Shown: piece by piece, positions 7,351 through 9,507 of the stretch | How the letters are laid out: each line of letters opens with the position of its first letter | Position numbering within the stretch: position 1 is the stretch's first letter | From: Deltaproteobacteria bacterium | GTDB lineage: Bacteria; Myxococcota; Polyangia; Polyangiales; B10-G4 | Direction of reading: 5' to 3' | Assembly: GCA_019312705.1 (NCBI GenBank) | Contig: JAFDCW010000092.1 | Location: forward strand, 1 to 9,507 | Length of the DNA: 9,507 nt | Notes under the pieces: generated by a model | Told to the model about the DNA's origin: nothing | What the model saw: the letters and a program-made list of their open reading frames with translations, nothing else | The model's database searches: none | Position numbers and translations under genes: made by a program

Positions 7351-8124
7351 TCAAAACCTCAGCACCGCAGGTTCGTAGTCTCCCCCGACAGAATTAGGGC
7401 CCGCCGTAGCCGCCGCCGCGATGATCGCTACGAGCATCACCGCCACACCCGCCCCGACCAGCCCCCAGAAGAGCGGGCTCGAGTACACGCTGCCGTCATC
7501 AGCGGCGCCGGGGCCTCCTTGCAGAAGCGGAGCCCCGAAGGTGACACGCTCGGGCGCTCCCTGGGTCACCGATACCGACCGCTCCTCGGTCGAACCATCC
7601 CCGCGATGGATCACGACCTGGTGGTCGCCAGGAGATTCGTAGCGCACCACGCCGACGCGCTCCTGGGGGACCGTGTAGTCATCCACGCTCACCGTCGCGC
7701 CGACGTTTTCGTCGCCGCTGACTTCGATGGTGAGGGTCCCGGCTCGTTCGGCGATTCGAGCCTCGAGGTCCCGAGCATGACCCTGGAGTTCTTCGTCGGC
7801 TGCCGGGTTTGCCGCCACCGATGCCGCGAGGTCCCCTGCCTCACCGATACGCCCGAGTTCGAGATAGGCCGACGCGAGGTTGTATTCGATGCTGGGAGCG
7901 GAGTGCAGGAGGAGGGCCTCCTCGAACTTCGAGGCGGCCAGCGGCCAATCCTCCTCCGCCATCTCCGCGACGCCCTCGGCGAACAGGGCCCGGGCCTGGA
8001 TCCGGGGATCGACGTCCCCGGTCGCCGCACCCTGCACCGATTCCTGCGCCGACGCCGTCGAAACGACCAGCAAACCCAATAGTATTGGCCCTAGGAGGCT
8101 CCTACTTCGCAGAGTTATCCTCAT
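7351..8124 (-). CDS. Secreted/membrane-anchored TPR protein with PEGA-like domain
   Basis: This 257-residue envelope protein probably serves as a scaffold. It has a signal peptide (1-26, cleavage after ASA), then TPR-type helices at about 41-107 with a clear repeat around DWPLAASKFEEALLLHS and IEYNLASAYLELGRIGEA. A short charged helix (110-128) follows, then a beta-rich PEGA-like segment at 129-196 containing YESPGDHQVVI, which resembles the PEGA core. A Gly/Asp linker precedes a C-terminal hydrophobic helix (218-241) and a short tail ending in Phe. The layout TPR, PEGA, transmembrane helix recurs in myxobacterial proteins of unknown role. The ATG at 8124 gives the complete signal peptide; no strong Shine-Dalgarno is visible. 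It heads a two-gene operon and lies head-to-head with the kinase-like gene 36 bases away. Membrane orientation and partner are inferred only. Confidence 0.8.
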   Translation of the reverse strand: MRITLRSRSLLGPILLGLLVVSTASAQESVQGAATGDVDPRIQARALFAEGVAEMAEEDWPLAASKFEEALLLHSAPSIEYNLASAYLELGRIGEAGDLAASVAANPAADEELQGHARDLEARIAERAGTLTIEVSGDENVGATVSVDDYTVPQERVGVVRYESPGDHQVVIHRGDGSTEERSVSVTQGAPERVTFGAPLLQGGPGAADDGSVYSSPLFWGLVGAGVAVMLVAIIAAAATAGPNSVGGDYEPAVLRF

Positions 8125-8137
8125 TAATGCTGGCTCT

Positions 8138-8165
8138 ATCCTACACTGCCCCAGGCCACAGTGAA
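8138..8165 (-). promoter_or_regulatory. Possible promoter for the TPR-lipoprotein operon
   Basis: On the minus strand TTCACT (8165-8160) matches 4 of 6 bases of a -35 box and TAGGAT (8143-8138) matches 4 of 6 of a -10 box, with a 16-base spacer. The -35 element overlaps the first codons of the divergent kinase-like gene. Transcription would start only a few bases before the ATG at 8124, giving an almost leaderless message. Confidence 0.3.
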
Positions 8166-9507
8166 ATTCAGCGAAAGATATAATCTACGCGTCCCCCTGG
8201 GGGAGAGTGAACTCGGCGCGGTCTGGAACGCCCTCGACCGCGAGACCGACCGCGGCGTCGTCGTCGTGATGCTGGAGGAGGACGCCCCAGAGGACCTAGT
8301 CTCCTTCTTCCAGGAAACCTACGCGAAGCTGCGAGACATCGAAGCTCCAGGAATCGTAAAGGTCCTCGACCTCGGAATCACCGAGGACGGGGAGCACTAT
8401 GCCAGCGTCGAGAAGCTCGAAGGGGAGACCCTCGCCGAACGCCTCGAAGGCGGAGACGTCGAGTTCACGATCGGCGAGGTGGTCGGCTGGGTGCTGACCG
8501 CCCTCGAAGGCCTCGGCGCCGCCCACGACGCGGGCATCGTGCACGGAGACATCGACCCCGGTTGCCTCTTCCTCCACGAGGTCGATGACGAAATCCACCC
8601 CAAACTCATCAGTTGGGGTCTCAACCGAGCTCGAACGCGGGCCGGCCTCCACACTCCCGATTCCCTCGACTCCGAGGCCCTGCTGCGCTCGATCGCCTTT
8701 ACGTCTCCGGAGCAAAGCGAAGGAGGACGCGCGCCGATCCCCGCCGATGACCTCTACGGGATGGCCGCTATCCTCTACGATGCCTTGGCCGGAGAACTGC
8801 CGCGCTACGGCCGAGACATCGAGACGCTGCGGAGAGCGATTCAGAGCGGCCCGGTCATCCCTGCCGCCAAGGTACGGACCGGCATCGCCGGCACCCTCGC
8901 GGCCACTGTCGACCGGGCGCTTCATCAACAGCCGAAACGACGACCGCTTACCGCCAGGATCATGGTGCGCGGCCTGAGGTCATCCCTCGGATTTTCAACG
9001 CGGGTCATCGCGTTGCCGCCCCGGGAAGGCCGACGGAGCCTCGAGCCGTCGGAGTTCGCGGCAAAGGCTGCAGCCGCAGCGGGCCCGGCGAAAAAGGAAC
9101 TTCAGGCAGCGACCCCGGGCGCAGCATCGGTTCCCAAGAAAGCCCAGCACGTCGTCGGCAAGCTCCCGATCGGAAAGCGGTCCGACGGGGTGTCCGGCAC
9201 CCTCGCCGGGGTCGCGGCTCCAGACGAAGAACCGATCTCGGTCCAGACACCCGAGGCCGAAGCCGTGCCTGCGCGGGAACCGACCGTCGAGATCTCCCTG
9301 GACGAGACCGAACCCGTCTCGACACCCCAGGCCGCCCTGCCCCTCGACAAGCCCCCCGAGACCGCAACAGCCCCGATAGACGCGGCCCCCGCCCCGAGGG
9401 TAGCCGCGTATGCGCCGGAACCGACCCTCGAGATCTCCCTGGACGATGTCGAACCCGTCCCGACCCCGGCCGAGGAGGCGAAGAAGCCGCAAGCAACGGC
9501 GATTCCC
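8161..9507 (+). CDS. Hanks-type protein kinase homologue, probable pseudokinase (3' end missing)
   Basis: The frame is open from GTG 8161 to the window edge: 449 codons with no stop, so the protein is incomplete. Residues about 7-270 follow the Ser/Thr kinase fold: LGESELGAVW for the glycine loop (second Gly is Ser16), an alphaC-like Glu52, HGDIDPGCLFL at 128-138 for the catalytic loop, KLISWGL for the DFG region (S151-W152-G153), SPE at 182-184, and the alphaF Asp197 in DDLYGMA. The VAIK lysine aligns with Val36, the DFG Asp is Ser151, and the catalytic-loop Lys and Asn are Asp132 and Cys135; only Asp130 of HRD remains. It is therefore probably catalytically dead. From about 280 it becomes a Pro/Ala/Glu-rich, probably disordered tail with a duplicated motif. 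An in-frame stop at 8125-8127 limits the start, and no clear Shine-Dalgarno is present. It is divergent from the TPR operon. Confidence 0.85.
   Translation, partial: MKFSERYNLRVPLGESELGAVWNALDRETDRGVVVVMLEEDAPEDLVSFFQETYAKLRDIEAPGIVKVLDLGITEDGEHYASVEKLEGETLAERLEGGDVEFTIGEVVGWVLTALEGLGAAHDAGIVHGDIDPGCLFLHEVDDEIHPKLISWGLNRARTRAGLHTPDSLDSEALLRSIAFTSPEQSEGGRAPIPADDLYGMAAILYDALAGELPRYGRDIETLRRAIQSGPVIPAAKVRTGIAGTLAATVDRALHQQPKRRPLTARIMVRGLRSSLGFSTRVIALPPREGRRSLEPSEFAAKAAAAAGPAKKELQAATPGAASVPKKAQHVVGKLPIGKRSDGVSGTLAGVAAPDEEPISVQTPEAEAVPAREPTVEISLDETEPVSTPQAALPLDKPPETATAPIDAAPAPRVAAYAPEPTLEISLDDVEPVPTPAEEAKKPQATAIP
9277..9318 (+). repeat. First copy of a 14-residue tail motif in the kinase-like protein
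   Basis: This 42-base unit encodes EPTVEISLDETEPV at residues 373-386. It matches the second copy at 9418-9459 at 38 of 42 bases, with copies starting 141 bases (47 residues) apart. The spacer is Pro/Ala-rich and not conserved in the same way. Confidence 0.85.
9418..9459 (+). repeat. Second copy of the 14-residue tail motif
   Basis: This copy encodes EPTLEISLDDVEPV at residues 420-433. The invariant core is EPT-x-EISLD followed three residues later by EPV. More copies could lie past the window edge, since the gene continues. Confidence 0.85.

Noticed and set aside
7519..8082. 187-codon plus-strand open frame opposite the TPR gene
   Set aside because: The minus-strand product has a clean signal peptide, TPR-like repeats and a transmembrane helix; the plus-strand product has no coherent features.
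8995..9496. Two overlapping minus-strand open frames opposite the kinase-like tail
   Set aside because: Both are shadows of the repetitive Pro/Ala/Glu-rich tail. Their apparent repeats mirror the duplicated plus-strand motif.

Overview
The window is GC-rich, gene-dense chromosomal DNA, most likely from a myxobacterium-like member of the Myxococcota (former Deltaproteobacteria). The clues are many GTG and TTG starts, a Cys-rich lipoprotein with a MopE-type DxDxDG motif, a TPR/PEGA-like secreted protein beside a Hanks-type kinase-like gene, and an HflX with the long N-terminal domain seen in deltaproteobacteria. The assignment rests on these features and not on a database match. I see no rRNA, tRNA, CRISPR array, insertion sequence or attachment site, and no gene-free stretch longer than about 190 bases.

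Layout: (1) 1-139 is non-coding upstream DNA. (2) 140-3730 (+) holds three overlapping, translationally coupled genes: a sodium/solute symporter, a small GH63-type (MGH1-like, glucosylglycerate/mannosylglycerate hydrolase-type) glycosidase and an exonuclease III-family DNA repair enzyme. The transporter and glycosidase look like an uptake-and-hydrolysis pair for a small glycoside, possibly a compatible solute. The nuclease looks like a passenger. (3) 3816-5654 (+) is the ribosome-associated GTPase HflX with a TTG start and an unusual acidic C-terminal tail encoded by a hexanucleotide repeat. (4) 5843-6655 (+) is an exported carboxylesterase-like alpha/beta hydrolase. (5) A perfect hairpin at 6652-6668 separates it from a convergent two-gene minus-strand operon (8124 down to 6671): a secreted or membrane-anchored TPR/PEGA-like protein followed by a Cys-rich MopE-motif lipoprotein. 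(6) Divergent from that operon, only 36 bases away, begins a protein-kinase-fold gene (8161 to the window edge, truncated) that has lost the ATP-binding lysine and the DFG aspartate. It therefore looks like a pseudokinase, with a long disordered tail carrying a duplicated 14-residue motif.

The most unusual part is the right-hand third: a probable pseudokinase head-to-head with genes for an envelope TPR protein and a Cys-rich lipoprotein. This could be an undescribed envelope-linked signalling module, but that reading is inference from gene context.
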